Shown: positions 1 through 11,359 of the stretch, piece by piece
Layout: each line of letters opens with the position of its first letter
How positions within the stretch are numbered: position 1 is the first letter of the stretch
Assembly (NCBI GenBank): GCA_001247695.2
Contig: LGRX02025983.1
Coordinates: forward strand, 17,836 to 81,835
Direction: 5' to 3'
Length of the DNA: 64,000 bases
From: Cymbomonas tetramitiformis
Taxonomy: Eukaryota > Chlorophyta > Pyramimonadophyceae > Pyramimonadales > Pyramimonadaceae
Notes under the pieces: model-generated
Databases searched by the model: none
Seen by the model: the letters and a program-made list of their open reading frames with translations, nothing else
What the model was told of the DNA's origin: nothing
Made by a program: the position numbers and the translations under genes

Positions 1-11
1 TTGGAGGCATT

Positions 12-98
12 GGCATCCACGATACCCCTTGTGTTCTAGCGATAAGAGGCGATTGCCGCCAAGGACGCCGCTAGTGCACAAGGGGTGTCGTGGGTGCC
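12..98. repeat. Imperfect inverted repeat, 30-base arms
   Basis: Bases 12-41 and 69-98 are reverse complements at 26 of 30 positions. Three of the four mismatches are T in the left arm against C in the right arm, as repeated cytosine deamination of one arm would give. The loop is about 27 bases. It may be the end of a small fold-back element or a hairpin in an element leader; function is not visible. Confidence 0.6.
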
Positions 99-360
99 AA
101 CCCACGCCTTCATGCCATTTTCAGTTTCTGTAACTCACGGAGACCGTCCGATTAAGACGGGGGGGGTTCATCTGGGCCGTCGATTGCACTGTCCGCTGGG
201 AAACAATCCCACTGAGTGCCTGTTCTGGGGTAAATCGCAAGCAGCGAGAGGGCGCCTAACCCCCCTCTCACTTTTTTTTTTTGTCCTTACGCTCCGATTT
301 TAGCCCTCCATCGACCTTTTTAAGGGGAGTTTTGTTTTTTGCCATTTTTTCGCTAAGTAT
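99..360. other. No gene seen; T-tract rich stretch
   Basis: This stretch holds a G7 run near 160 and several T runs (270-350). It lacks the GTCC/ACG/GGAC word that starts abruptly at about 370. I see no convincing coding sequence. It may be outside the CACTA element or a separate insertion near its left end. Confidence 0.4.
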
Positions 361-1022
361 TTCTACCCAAATGTCCACACGTGTGGTAAAATGTGCTGTC
401 CGTACGCTGTCCATACGGTTTTCATGTTTTTATTTTCCATGAGGTCAGCTTTTTTTGCGTCCGTGCGTGTAAAAAAACCGTCCATGGGACATGAATCATA
501 CGGACAGTCAAGGCTAACTCGAATGGACAGCGTATGGACTGCTAACTGACGTTTCCACGCGTGTGGACAGTTTTCAACAAAAAACGTACAAACACTATAG
601 AGTCGTACGAAAACACGTAATTCACCGTGTGCTTTTGCTATCCATCCATGCGGACTGCTCAAAATGTGTGGTTATTTCCAACCACATGGACAGACCGTCC
701 ATGGGACATGCAGACGTACGAAAATGTGCCATTTCATACGAAAATTCGTACGAAACCCACATGGACAGCTAACTGACGTTTCCACGCGTGTGGACAACCG
801 ATCTCATGGAACCGTATGGACTAGAATGCTTGCGGCATCCACACGGACAACACATAGCGTCCATCCATAATCTAACGTGTGGACGACGAGTTTACAACCT
901 TGACGTAAGTGTTGGTGCATGCGCGCAGATGTGACATGGAACGTATGAACATCGTTGTCCATACGCTGGAAACCTAAGCCGGGCGTACGGACACCGTACG
1001 GACGACGCAAGGACGACCAAAT
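361..1022. promoter_or_regulatory. Word-saturated 5' flank of CACTA element 1
   Basis: Repeated palindromic and half-palindromic copies occur here, for example TCCACACGTGTGG, CCACGCGTGTGGACA and TCCATGGGACAT, with TCCGTACG and CGTATGGAC half sites. By position this is the subterminal region and promoter side of the transposase gene. In plant CACTA elements, repeated subterminal motifs bind an element-encoded protein; that these words do so is inference. ORFs through this stretch are by-products of the repeats. Confidence 0.55.
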
Positions 1023-4000
1023 ATGCCATTTTGTCCCTGCGTTGAATGCAATGGTGAAAGGTGGTTCTCCAGTAAGCAAACTCTCCGGCACGTGCGTGCC
1101 AATGGACTTCATGGTGATCGATCGCCGTCACCAGAGCGACAACAAGATGAGGAGGAGACACAAGAACACAGTGATGATGAGGAATTCCCAGAAGATGTTG
1201 CCATCCACGAGGCAGCAAATGCGACGATCGAAAAATCAATCGGCTCTTCTTGGGACCTCAAGAGGACCCAAGCGCAGAGGTAGGTCCTCCTTATCAGCTA
1301 AGTCAGCAATTCGGCATTCATCACATTCATGTGTTCTTTGAGGATGTGTGTGTGTGTGTGTGCAGGAAAGTGTAGAAAACGTCCAAGCGTCCGCTCACGT
1401 CGTGGCGATCAATTTCGTGTTGGATCTTCTCGTCTCCCACAACCACCACAACAGCTCGCAGGCCTACTTCGATGCGATTCTGAACATTCTGCGTGTTCAC
1501 TACATCGACAAAGTAGCCGATAGTGCACATACTCTCATCGCAGAGGTTCCATCTACATATGCACAAGTATTGCAGAAGTGGAAGGAGATGTTCAAGGGAT
1601 ACAACGAAGTGGACGTTTGCCCCGAGTGCTCCGAATTCTTTCAGGACGAGCACGCCAACTGCGACAAGTGTCCGAAATGCCTGGAACCGAGATACGAGGA
1701 CGGAAAGACGGTGAACGGGGTATACATTCCAGGTCGAGCTCGCTGTATTTTTCGATGGTGGCCGCTCGAAACACTGTTCACCGTATTCTTCCTGACGCCG
1801 GAGTTAGCCATGCTAGCGCGTACGTGGTGGAAAGAAGGCATGTTGGACAAAGACCCCCGAGCGGAAATACATGGTATACTCGGTGAGTTTACTCCGAAAT
1901 TTCAATCCATGACTGTGTGTGTACACCGCATGGACGTAAGGGCAGTACGTCGTCCGTAGGTACGATTGGCATCGTCCGCCCGTGTGGACAAAGCAAGTGC
2001 GGAATTCGTATGTCGTATTTCCCATTGCTCGTGCAAGCTCGTCCATGTAGGTGAACACCATATGGATGGTATGCACGTACGCCGTCCGTACGCACGGACA
2101 ATGTTACCCACCCATGTGAACAGTTTAATTGCGGAAATCTTAGGTCTCATTTCCCAGAGCTCGTGCAAACCTGTCCATGACTGTGAACACCGCATGGACA
2201 ATTCGTTCGTTCGTTGTCCGTACGTGTGTAAGTAGTTATCCACCCGTGTGGACAGTGAGTGTAAGGAATTCTTATGTATCGTTTCCCAATGCTCGTGCAG
2301 ACTCGCCAGGATTTCTCAACTTCGTTCGCAACAAGTGGGACATATTTAAAGACCCGAGGAACATTGCCATTATGGCGTGTGCAGATGGCGTCCAATCCTT
2401 CAACGACGGCATTCGCACGGTGACTCCGCTGTGTTTTACGATTGTCAACTTCCCGGGAGAAATTCGCTGCAAACGAGAATACGTGATGACTTGGGGAATC
2501 TGGGATGGAAAACCGAAAGTCAGCAGCAAGTTCTACGACATGTTCACCTTGGAGGTTAACAGACTGACTAACGGCGTACGCATGTTCGATGTGATTACCA
2601 ACACGGTTTTCACGTTCAAGCTCGTGCTGTACAAAATGCTCGAAGACTACGTTGGCTTGAGCGACGCGGCGAGACGATTCGGAGCTAATTCGTACTACGC
2701 TTGCCTGAAATGCTGGATCCGGGGTACCGAGAAATCTACAACTGGTCTAACGAAAATCATATATTCCTCACTACACCAAGGACTGCAACCAGGTAAACGC
2801 ATGACCCCGTCGCTTGTCCCCTTTCCTTCTTCGGCCGTACGTACGGAGTATGTGTGCCCACCGTGTGGACACCCCACGGACAGCTCGTGGATTTTAGCTT
2901 AAATTATGTGTTAAAGAACACCCTGTCCGGGCTTGTGGATACCGGCGTCCGCACGCGTGGACGCCTGGAGTCCGATGTGTTCCGTACGCGTGATTCACCG
3001 TCTAAGCGTGTCGTGTTGATTTTCGCCGTCATTGAGCAGGTGAACCAATCCCTCTTCGCACCAACAGCGAAGTCCGTGAAACCCAACAGCTCCACGCCAA
3101 GATGATCAGAGAGGGACGAGTGCCTAAACAAATCGTCGAGGAATTCATGAAGCAGAGCGGGGTTAAGGAACCATGCCCGATGTCAATCATTCCTGATTTT
3201 GACGTTGTACGGGACTACCTTCTCGACCTGATGCACATCTTGTACAACCTGATTCACGGCGTCCACTGCGTGATTTTTGGTGATGGTTGGGGACCGAACA
3301 CACGCAACTATGCGCGGAAGATGAAGGTCCATCGATCGTGGGTTATCGCACCCCCACCCAGAAATGTAAACGATCGAAGATCTGCTGCGAAGCGACTGGC
3401 AGGTAAGCTTGTAGGTCGTTTGCGAGTTTCTGCTGTTCCATACGGGTGAACACCGTGTTGCCGCCGGACGGACGGCGCATGTAACCGTACGGACGACGTA
3501 TGGACCATCCACTGTATGCCTAACAATGTAAAGTCTTTGCAGACAAACCATCACCGTGGGGACTGTCACCGATCGCAAAGACCGGTGCAATCAAGTGGGT
3601 ACGAGGTCTGAAGCTCGCGACAAATATGGGACCTCTAGCTAAGAAACTTCTGCAGGAAAAGTACAAGAACCCGAAAAAGGTGCGGAAGATGAAGGCCGCG
3701 GAGCTGGTGTTATTCCTCACTTCTGGGATACTGGGCGTTATTGCATCCTGGCAAAATGCTGACGGGCAAGTTCTCCGACCACAATACGCGAGGTTCGTCG
3801 GTGAATTTTCGGTGGTGGTTCGAGAATTAACCGCCCCCTCAATTCATCCAGAGGTACGTTAAGCCTAATCAACCCGTGTGTTTCCGTGTGGATGTTCTCG
3901 GACACCGTACGGACGCCGCACGGACGGCGTATGAAGCCGTTGTCCATCCGGTTGTTCCTCCACCATTCACACCTGGCATGTCCCGGTTCGAGATTAAGGT

Positions 4001-5674
4001 TGCCTCTCATTTTGCCTTTCAGGAAATGAACAAGCTGCAGAGCCGAGTCATGCAGTTGAGAGATGAGATGGAGCGGAACAACTCCCCTGAGGCGTTGGTG
4101 ATTATGTCGCATCTTCTCGTGCACATTGTCGACCAGCTGAAGGACAACGGCCCTGCACGGGAAATCTGGATGTATGTCTTCGAAGACTATTTCGGGTTGT
4201 TGAAGCTGTCCATCAAGACCCGCCCACAACCCGTCGCCAGCATGATGAAAGGACTGGAGTTGCGGCGAACGGTTTCCATGGTTGCTGGCATCAAGCGAAT
4301 GCATCGAAGTGGTCGAGCTCCCCAGTATCGACCTCCTGCAAAGCAGAACATCTTTACAACGAAATCAAGCACTGTGCGGCCAACCGCTGGTGAGCACATC
4401 CCTAAGTATCATGTGTGCCATGCATGTTAGTCTTTCCATGCGTGTGGATGCTTTTTAAGTACGTGTGCACGAAGTCGTTCACACGTGTGGCCAGCGATCC
4501 ATACGCACGGACGGTACTTTACTATTGTCCGTTTGGTCAATACCACCTGTCCAAGCGCGTGGACGAAGAGCCCACCTTGCGGACGACGTCGTCCACATGT
4601 GTGGAATACCTGTCCGTACGTACGGATGGGTTTTCACTATTGTCCGTTTTTTCTCTCTCTTCAGTCTTCTCATTAGACAACTAATTCACTTGCGCGGCGT
4701 CAATCGCAACAGATGACAGAGAAAAGATTCAAGTCTACCTTCGTACCGAGTTCCCCGAGTACGACACTCTGTGCAAAAAGTTCGACGACACACTCGACTC
4801 ATTCAACAGGTACCAACTTATGTGCATGTCTGTAAATTGTGCGAACGCCACGTGGACGGCGTACGGACGGCGTACGGTCACCGTATGACAACGTACGGAA
4901 TATTGAGCCCACCCGTGTGTACTTGCGAATGCAGGAACGTTGGACAACGGAATCGTCGCAACCGACGGGCGGGTCGTCGAAGACCGATGACGAATGACGT
5001 GGTTCCGGTGTTTCTACAACCAGACACGTGGAGAAGGTGCCCAAGAACTTTGCAGATTCAGCCTTTCACCGAGGAGGAGCAGACCTTCGCCTTAGCCGGG
5101 ATCGCCCCGTGGACGGAGTATCCTAGCATCAAGATTGGGCGTGAAGATTTCCGAGTGCACGACAGCGACATTGGTTTGAAGAGTTGTCAACGGTATTTCA
5201 AGAGCATCTTTCGAAGTCCGGGAGTGCCAACTCCAGCTCAACTTCTTACAGGCGAGATACCGGACGATGACGTTGAAGATAGGTATGGGGAAATCATGAA
5301 GATCGTCAAGCTTGATCTTCCCGGTCACGAGATCTTTCTGTTGAAGGCCCGTTGGTACCCAAAGGCGGCTGCGCTTGCGGACGATATCAGCAAGAACATT
5401 TACCTGCGCAAAGACATGCCATACATGGGACGTGTCTCAGCCATTCGTTCGCGCAAACAGCATTGAGAATCAAGTGGTAATTCAGGATGTTCCTTTCATG
5501 CCGGCTTGGCTTGCCCGGTACAAAGAAAATGTTGTCCCTTTGGCCATTCGACGACGAACTGATTGCTTGCAAGTTGTGTTGGATCGCAAGGCGGATTTCT
5601 TCCGTGAAATCGATGATAACAGTAGTAGCGAGGATGACCGTAGTAGTTCATCTGATTCAGATGATTGCGGATGA
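1023..5674 (+). CDS. TNP2-type CACTA transposase, multi-exon, one frameshift
   Basis: This enzyme would cut and paste the surrounding element in the nucleus. Exons I can join: 1023-about 1280, 1366-1882, 2301-2792, 3040-3402, 3543-3853, 4023-4389, 4713-4809, 4935-5674. Introns from the second on are GT-AG and agree in phase on both sides; only the first junction does not keep frame. The product is about 1,050 residues. In order: an N-terminal CPC-x2-C transposase-associated motif (MPFCPCVEC), an acidic linker, a C-P-x-C cysteine cluster (exon 2), the TNP2 core (exons 3-5, with PLRTNSEV and KAAELVLF), a DUF4218-like block (HLLVHIVDQLKDNGP, exon 6) and a DUF4216-like block (exon 8). Near 5433, in a GGG run, the frame shifts by one base; the second frame then continues to an acidic serine-rich tail ending 5674. 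That tail matches the last exon of the 29915 element (QVVI, VLD-x2-ADFF). Confidence 0.85.
1883..2300 (+). repeat. Intron built of three 132-bp tandem copies
   Basis: The block GCTCGTGCA recurs at 2027, 2159 and 2291, exactly 132 bases apart, each preceded by a TTTCCCA-like pyrimidine stretch. Flanking words such as TCCATGACTGTG and ACACCGCATGGAC repeat in register. The intron is a short donor segment plus three copies. Only the last copy has the AG acceptor (GCAG at 2297-2300); the first two read GCAA. Splicing at 2300 restores frame. Confidence 0.75.
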
Positions 5675-5904
5675 TACACGATGTATTATATATGTAAATA
5701 AACCGTATGTGCGCGGACACCTGTATTCACACGCATGATTCCGCTAATCCATGCGGGTAAACCCTTATCCACACGCGCGGATGTATGTGTCCACACGCGT
5801 GTTTCAACAAACTCCAATTTTGACGTCCATACGTATGGATTGGCGAATTCCGATCGTCCATACGTCTGTCCACACGTCGTCCGTACGCATGAGTTCGTTC
5901 GTTG
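5675..5904 (+). other. 3' flank of transposase gene
   Basis: Just after the stop, AT-rich sequence contains AAATAAA (5696-5702), a possible polyadenylation signal. The palindromic word family resumes at about 5711 (TGCGCGGAC, CACACGCATG, CCACACGCGTG). No coding sequence is seen. Confidence 0.4.
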
Positions 5905-6845
5905 ACACGCCCCCATGGTGCCCATATATGGCTGATGAAGGGGCAAGCAACGCTCGGGCACACCCAGGCCCGGGTGCAATGGCTGTCCACACGTGCGGAC
6001 AAGCGCAAACGAGTGGCACGGCACGGGCCTCGCACTGTCCATACGCCCGTCCACACGTCGTTCGTACGCGTCGGTACGACCCAGGGACACGCCCCCATGG
6101 TGTCCATGTGGCTGATGAAGGGGCAAGTAACGCTCGGGTACACCCAGGCCCGGGTGCAATGGCTGTCCACACGTGCGGACAAGCGCAAACGAGTGGCACG
6201 GCGCGGGCCTCACACTGTCCATACGCCCGTCCACACGTCGTCCGTACGCGTCGGTACGACCCAGGGACACGCCCCCATGGTGTCCATGTGGCTGATGAAG
6301 GGGAAGGAAATGCTTGGGTACACCCAGGCCTGGGTGCAATGGGTGTCCACACGTGCGGACAAGCGCAAACGAGTGGCACGGCACGGGCCTCACACTGTCC
6401 ATACGCCCGTCCACACGTCGTCCGTACGCGTCGGTACGGTCCAGGGACACGTCCCCATGGTGTCCATGTGGCTGATGAAGGGGAAGGAAATGCTTGGGTA
6501 CACCCAGGCCTGGGTGCAATGGGTGTCCACACGTGCGGACAAGCGCAAAAGAGTGGCACGGCACGGGCCTCACACTGTCCATACGCCCGTCCACACGTCG
6601 TCCGTACGCATCAGTACGTCCAGGGACACGTCCACATGGTGTCCACATGGCTGAGGAGGGGGCAAGCAGCAGTGCTCGGGTACACCCAGGCCCGGGTGCA
6701 ATGGCTGTCCACACGTGCGGACAAGCGCAAAAGAGTGGCACGGCACGGGCCTCACACTGTCCATACGCCCGTCCACACGTCGTCCGTACGCGTGGGTACG
6801 GTCCAGGGACACGTCCCCATGGTGTCCATATGGCTGAGGAGGGGT
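5905..6845. repeat. 180-bp tandem repeat, about five copies, in CACTA element 1
   Basis: The segment around TGGCTGTCCACACGTGCGGA recurs with a 180-base period near 5980, 6160, 6340, 6520 and 6700 (one base longer in the last copy). Each unit contains several copies of the element's word and a shared CCCAGGCCCGGGTGCAATG palindromic block. Because 180 is a multiple of three, long ORFs open on both strands (up to 610 codons); they have no codon character and are not genes. Confidence 0.85.
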
Positions 6846-7149
6846 AGAAGCGGCATTTCTCGCAGTCCGCACGTGTGGACAACATTTTCCAGTGGTTCAT
6901 GCGTATGGACGGCACCTATCCATACGGTCGGAGCGTCCACACGCGTAATAAAATCAGGTAAACTAGCATACGTCGTCCACACGGATGCGCACGTATGGAC
7001 GACGTATGGATTTATCGTACGGACACCGTATGAACATCACTTTTACAAATTAGACAATTTCACACGTGTGGATTTAGCAAAAAAAGCGTCCATAGGGTGT
7101 CCGTACGCTGTCCGCGCGTCGGACGGACGGTTTTCCACGCGTGCGGACA

Positions 7150-7167
7150 GGCCAATAATTTGTAGGG
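7150..7167 (-). repeat. Right terminal inverted repeat of CACTA element 1
   Basis: On the minus strand it reads CCCTACAAATTATTGGCC. The first eleven bases match both ends of the 29915-31877 element. Beyond 7167 the sequence turns at once into the coding frame of the minus-strand gene. CAT at 7168-7170 is the candidate 3-bp target duplication; the matching left copy was not seen. Confidence 0.7.
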
Positions 7168-10100
7168 CATCCTCCACCTTCTTCTGCATCTCTTCTCGAA
7201 GGCTCGCCAGTGTCTCATCCGCCTTCTTCTTCTCGGCCTCCACTGCTTCCTTGGCCATCTTCAGCTCATTAAGGTCCCGCTCGCTTTCTTCACGTTTCCG
7301 CTTGTCACCGACGCTCTGCAGCCTCGTCGTCTCGTCGTCCACCGACACCGCGAGCAAGGCACTCCTCAACTCCCCCTCTTTCACCCTCTGCGGAGGTCCG
7401 TCAATGCGTAACAAAACGTCGGTCAGTACGTACGAAGCTGTAACAAAAAAACAGACGATTGTAACTCAAGCAAAACTCCGTACTCACCTGCTTAGCCACA
7501 TGCATGGCAACTGCTTCCGGCGGAGGCTGCTCTTCCCCCCTCGCCGTCCGACGTCGCCCATGTCTTCGTCGCTGCTGTCATGATCTTCGGCAAGATCCAT
7601 AGGTACACGCACTACCGGTACCGGGGCTTTGCCCTTCCCGCCTGGGATAGGGGTCGTGGTCTTCGGGGTGGAAGGCGGCTTCCGCGAGCTTCCAGTCGGG
7701 AAACCCTCAAATATGGCGGTTTGGCCGTTGGCGCCTAAGATGATATTCCCCACTACTCGCGCAGGGGCGTTTTTATTGAATTGGCTGTCCGCCAAGCACC
7801 ACTTCCTAGCCTCAAACTTCCCACCAGCCTCTTTGCCCAGCTTCTCTGCTTCCTCGATCTTCTTCCAGAACATCCCCAGGACCTTATTGAACAACCTGTA
7901 GTGCTGGCTCTCCTTGTCAATTTCTTGTCTGATTAGCGGCCCTTCTTCTCTGGCTTCCACCAGGCGCGTGACGACGCCTGTCAGAGAAGCCTTCGAGCTA
8001 TTCTTCTTTGTTATTCGCACGTGCGGGTACTAGTTGCCGGCATACTTCTCCTTTCGCTTCATCTCCAGCTTCCGCTCATACAGAGCGGAAGCCTGGAACA
8101 TCGTGCAAGTAACCTCGCCCGGCTTGGGGTCACTGCCGTTTATCGCCATGTAAGTGGCGTGCCACTGGCCAACCCATGTCAGGCAAACGAACCTGTGGGC
8201 ACCAACAACCTCCTTATTCATATTTTTTTACTATGTACTACAAAAGAATGTGTTACAAATGAAGTTGGGTCAGTGACAGGTTCATGGTCAGGCAAACGAA
8301 CCTGTGGACACCACGAAACTCCTTGTGCATGGTGGTCGACACCCTCATCCCTTGCACCACTTCATACCGGAACTCCAGGTGCCGCTCGCACTTGATAGAA
8401 GCCTTGAAGGCTGGGATGATCGACTTCCCCTCCAGTATGCCGCTCTTGTTCAGTATCTTGTTTACCTGCTGATCAGGAACAAACTTCTGACAACTGACAA
8501 TCACCCCGGTGTTCCCCACTTCCTCGGAAAGACGCGCGTCGAGATATGTCGGGCTGGTCTTCAGGTCGGCTGTTATCGTGGTTTTCAGCTTTTCTATAGG
8601 ACCTTTGCCTGCTGGCAGTGCAATCCTGGTGATACCCTCCACGTCCTGGAACTTTTCAATACAAAAAAGTACTGCCTCGGGAACAGTACCCAATACTTCG
8701 CAATCGTGTCGGGGATGCATTATAAGGATGGCGTCCGCGTAAGGACAGTCCTTTGGCATCTCGTACAACATGGTCTTCACCGTCGAAACGAACGCCAACT
8801 CGGGTTGCAGCCTTTTGTTCTTCAGCTTGAAGGACAGAAGAAACCCCCATCGTTGCGGCCCAGTCTCCTTTTCGCTTTTGGGCTCCCAGGTCGAAGGGTC
8901 GGTGGCGTCCGTGCAGGCTGCAGAACCTTTAAGCACTTCTTCCATCTCCGGGGTATGTTCGTGGTTAAAACGAAATGGCTCGCTGATTTCACAGCCACTG
9001 TTCTGCAACATCAGGGCCAGGTCAGCGTAGGTGTATGGCGCCTCCAACGTCCAATTTTCAATTACCTGCATGTGCTGGCCAGCCACCGCTCGCCTCGTCT
9101 CGTGTTCTTCGCTGGCAATGGGGTTGTCTTGAAGTATCATTTGTGCCAGCGCTACGAGATCCCAGCATTGATCGGTCTCCTCGTCCAACCCAGTCAACAG
9201 GATGCCCGGGAGGTCCACGTTTTCTGGTACCTGATTCAACAACGTAGGACCACTGGCTTCGCCAGAGGACACCGCCGTCTCCCCCAAGTCCCGCTCCAAG
9301 GCTTCAGACGCTGTCTTAGCATAATCCGAGACTTCAGTGGGTTCAAGGCTGTCGCGACGCTTGGTTCGCATTTCAGCGACTGTTCGGATTTCGGCAACGG
9401 CTGTAGTTTCGCTTGCATGTGCGCTGCTCTGTCCGCTGTTGTCACTGCCGTCCAGCAGAAGCTCGTACTTCTTCTGCATCAGCTTTATCCGATAAAGGCT
9501 CCTACCGTGCGGATCCCATGCATCCTCTGGTGCTGATTGGGTAAATGATGGTTCAGCTGGTGTTTCTGGTTTCCCCGAGCCATACGGTAACCCTTGGTGC
9601 ACCTTGTCGATCTCCTCGTTCGACATGAGCGCTACTTCTCTGAAGGCGGACTCGGCAGGCAACTGTTGCCCCATATATACAGCAAACTTCTCGTCCTCGT
9701 AAGTCATTTCATCGAAATAACTGTCAAGTTCCTGCCGTTCAGACTCATTCAACTTTCGACTGTGGGCATCCTGAAGCAGGCACAACATCCGCTGCCCCAG
9801 ATTGAAAGCCTCGCGACCTTCAGGCTGCACGATGAAGTGTGTGTCGTTTTCCACTTCTAAAGCATCCTCCACAAGATGATTCTCTGACTCGGTACGATTT
9901 AAATATCGGACCATGACCTTCTTGTCCTCTATTGTGTGAGGAACAACACCCAAAACATAGTCCGGAGGGTCCATAATCTCGGCGGCGAGATTGAAAGCAA
10001 CCAGTTCCCCACGGTCCGTATCGTTCCCCCGAAGCAAGCGAGGTGTCCCTTCATCATATGGTTCTTTCAAAATGTTGCAGAGGTGCGTGCGGACGAACGC

Positions 10101-10711
10101 ATCTCCCGGCGTCGAACCTGAGGACACGCGATGTTCCATCAAGAACACGGAGGACGCGACAAAGTGAAAATTAGGTTTTCGAACAGTACCTGGGGATGAT
10201 GGTTGAGACGAGCCAGACTCGGCTGCCCTATCCCTGAGTTCCTCCAGAAGATCCACGCAAGTCGTGTGGGCTCGTAATTCCCACTCCGTTTTCGCCTTTT
10301 GGTCCTCGTTGTCTCCGTTCCAAGGTGCGTAAACTTCTTTTAAGCGATCGAACCGTCGCTTTATGTCTATGTCCACCTGTCGACGCGACGCATCTTCCGA
10401 GTGCAAGTTGAACAGGAAACCTTTCTGAAGATACGCAAACCCTTCTTCGTCTACGATTCAACCTGAGCGAGCTCTTCTTTTGTATCGATGGAAATGCCCA
10501 ATGCTATTAGCGTATCCCTATCAACACCCGCCTTCTCCTTCCCGACGCACGGCGCTATCACCGCCGAATCCGTCTTCAACTGCGTGCCGTTAGGCTCAAG
10601 CTTCCGGATAGCATCCATAAGTTTTTCATCATCTTGAAACAACTCCTGCAAGACGATTTTTACAATCGGTTTTAGATGAGCTGACATTGCCGAAAGTTTT
10701 GTATGCAGCAC
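7168..10711 (-). pseudogene. Unrecognised large gene, truncated by CACTA element 1
   Basis: I do not recognise the family. ATG candidates lie at about 10711 and 10687. The frame runs to about 10456, shifts by one base, continues 10455-8302, is joined by a 109-bp intron (8193-8301, frame kept) to 8192-7488, and after a short intron (7438-7487, GT-AG but frame not kept as I read it) to 7437-7168. There the coding sequence ends abruptly at the CACTA terminal repeat. The product would exceed 1,000 residues: mostly soluble and acidic, with a lysine/glutamate coiled coil at the preserved C-terminal end (KREESERDLNELKMAKEAVE). An in-frame TAG lies at 8030-8032, between AGN and YPHVRI. Absence of repeats and steady codon character argue that it was a real gene, either host or part of an element together with the satellite beside it. 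Confidence 0.55.
8193..8301 (-). other. 109-bp intron bounded by duplicated AG|GT exon sequence
   Basis: On the minus strand, CCACAGGTTCGTTTGCCTGA occurs at both intron edges, with about 25 further upstream bases also repeated imperfectly. Removing GT(8301) to AG(8193) joins VH and RFVCLTW in frame; without splicing the frame stops at 8253. This is the arrangement expected when an exon segment containing AGGT is duplicated in tandem and the two copies become donor and acceptor. Confidence 0.65.
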
Positions 10712-10733
10712 AACGGGCTCTGTTTAACCCTGC

Positions 10734-11044
10734 GAAACTCCCCGCCCAAGTTCTAGGAAACTTGGGCGGTCACTGTCATCGCCCCGCCCAAGTCTTCGGA
10801 AACTTGGGCGGTCACGGTCATCGCCCCGCCCAAGTCTTCGGAAACTTGGGCGGTCACTGTCATCGCCCCGCCCAAGTCTTCGGAAACTTGGGCGGTCACT
10901 GTCATCGCCCCGCCCAAGTCTTCGGAAACTTGGGCGGTCACTGTCATCGCCCCGCCCAAGTCTTCGAAAACTTGGGCGGTCACTGTCATCGCCCCGCCCA
11001 AGTCTTAGGAAACTTGGGCGGTCACTGTCATCGCCCCGCCCAAG
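10734..11044. repeat. 42-bp hairpin satellite, left block
   Basis: About seven copies of a 42-base unit, each with CCGCCCAAGT and ACTTGGGCGG as perfect 10-base arms around a short loop usually containing CTTCGG. Copies differ mostly inside the loop (CTTCGGAA, CTTCGAAA, CTTAGGAA). The block is interrupted at 11045 by LTR element A and resumes at 22095. Confidence 0.9.
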
Positions 11045-11359
11045 TGTGCCAGGAGGCACGACGTACCTGCTGAGACACCCATAGTAGGGGGGTCTGATTT
11101 CGATGAGAATAAGAGTAGCGAACTATTAGGGAAATTAGTGAGTGGATGTGACATTGCCTGAGCGAACAGGTGGGGAAAATAATATGTGAGCTCAGAGGAG
11201 AGAATAAAGAGAGGTAACAGAGTTGGTCTCTCAGACTTGGACAGCAAATGATATAACTCTTGCTGTCTGGGTTATGTTAAATAGTATATCTGAATATATG
11301 ATATATTTCCTCAAGATAATAGAGGATAATAGTCTACTCCTGGGAATTCCCCTGGGACA
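11045..11359 (+). repeat. 5' LTR of element A
   Basis: Starts TGTGCCAGGAGGCACGACG and ends CCCCTGGGACA. It differs from the 3' LTR by roughly three changes, so the insertion is recent. Its left border falls inside a satellite unit, giving a clean CCAAG duplication. Confidence 0.9.

Larger units (their letters stand above)
361..7167 (+). mobile_element. CACTA/EnSpm-type DNA transposon 1 (left end not identified)
   Basis: The element carries a TNP2-type transposase gene on the plus strand. Its right terminal repeat reads CCCTACAAATTATTGGCC on the minus strand (7150-7167), nearly identical to both ends of the 29915-31877 element. The flanks (361-1022, 5675-7150) and the introns are packed with a palindromic word family around GTCCryACGyrGGAC, reminiscent of the subterminal transposase-binding repeats of CACTA elements but far denser. 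The right end sits inside a minus-strand coding region, so the element interrupts that gene. No CCCTACAAATT was found near the left edge; the true left end may lie outside the window, and 361 is only where the word begins. Confidence 0.7.

Noticed and set aside
5686..7583. Very long overlapping ORFs on both strands (409 and 610 codons)
   Set aside because: They coincide with the 180-bp tandem repeat and its flanks, repeat every 60 residues, and have no family motif.
8304..9536. 410-codon plus-strand ORF
   Set aside because: Antisense to the minus-strand unknown gene, whose frame is longer and has coherent domains and an intron that restores frame.
10687..11073. ORFs of repeated GNLGGHCHRPAQV and similar on both strands
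   Set aside because: Pure translation of the 42-bp satellite.
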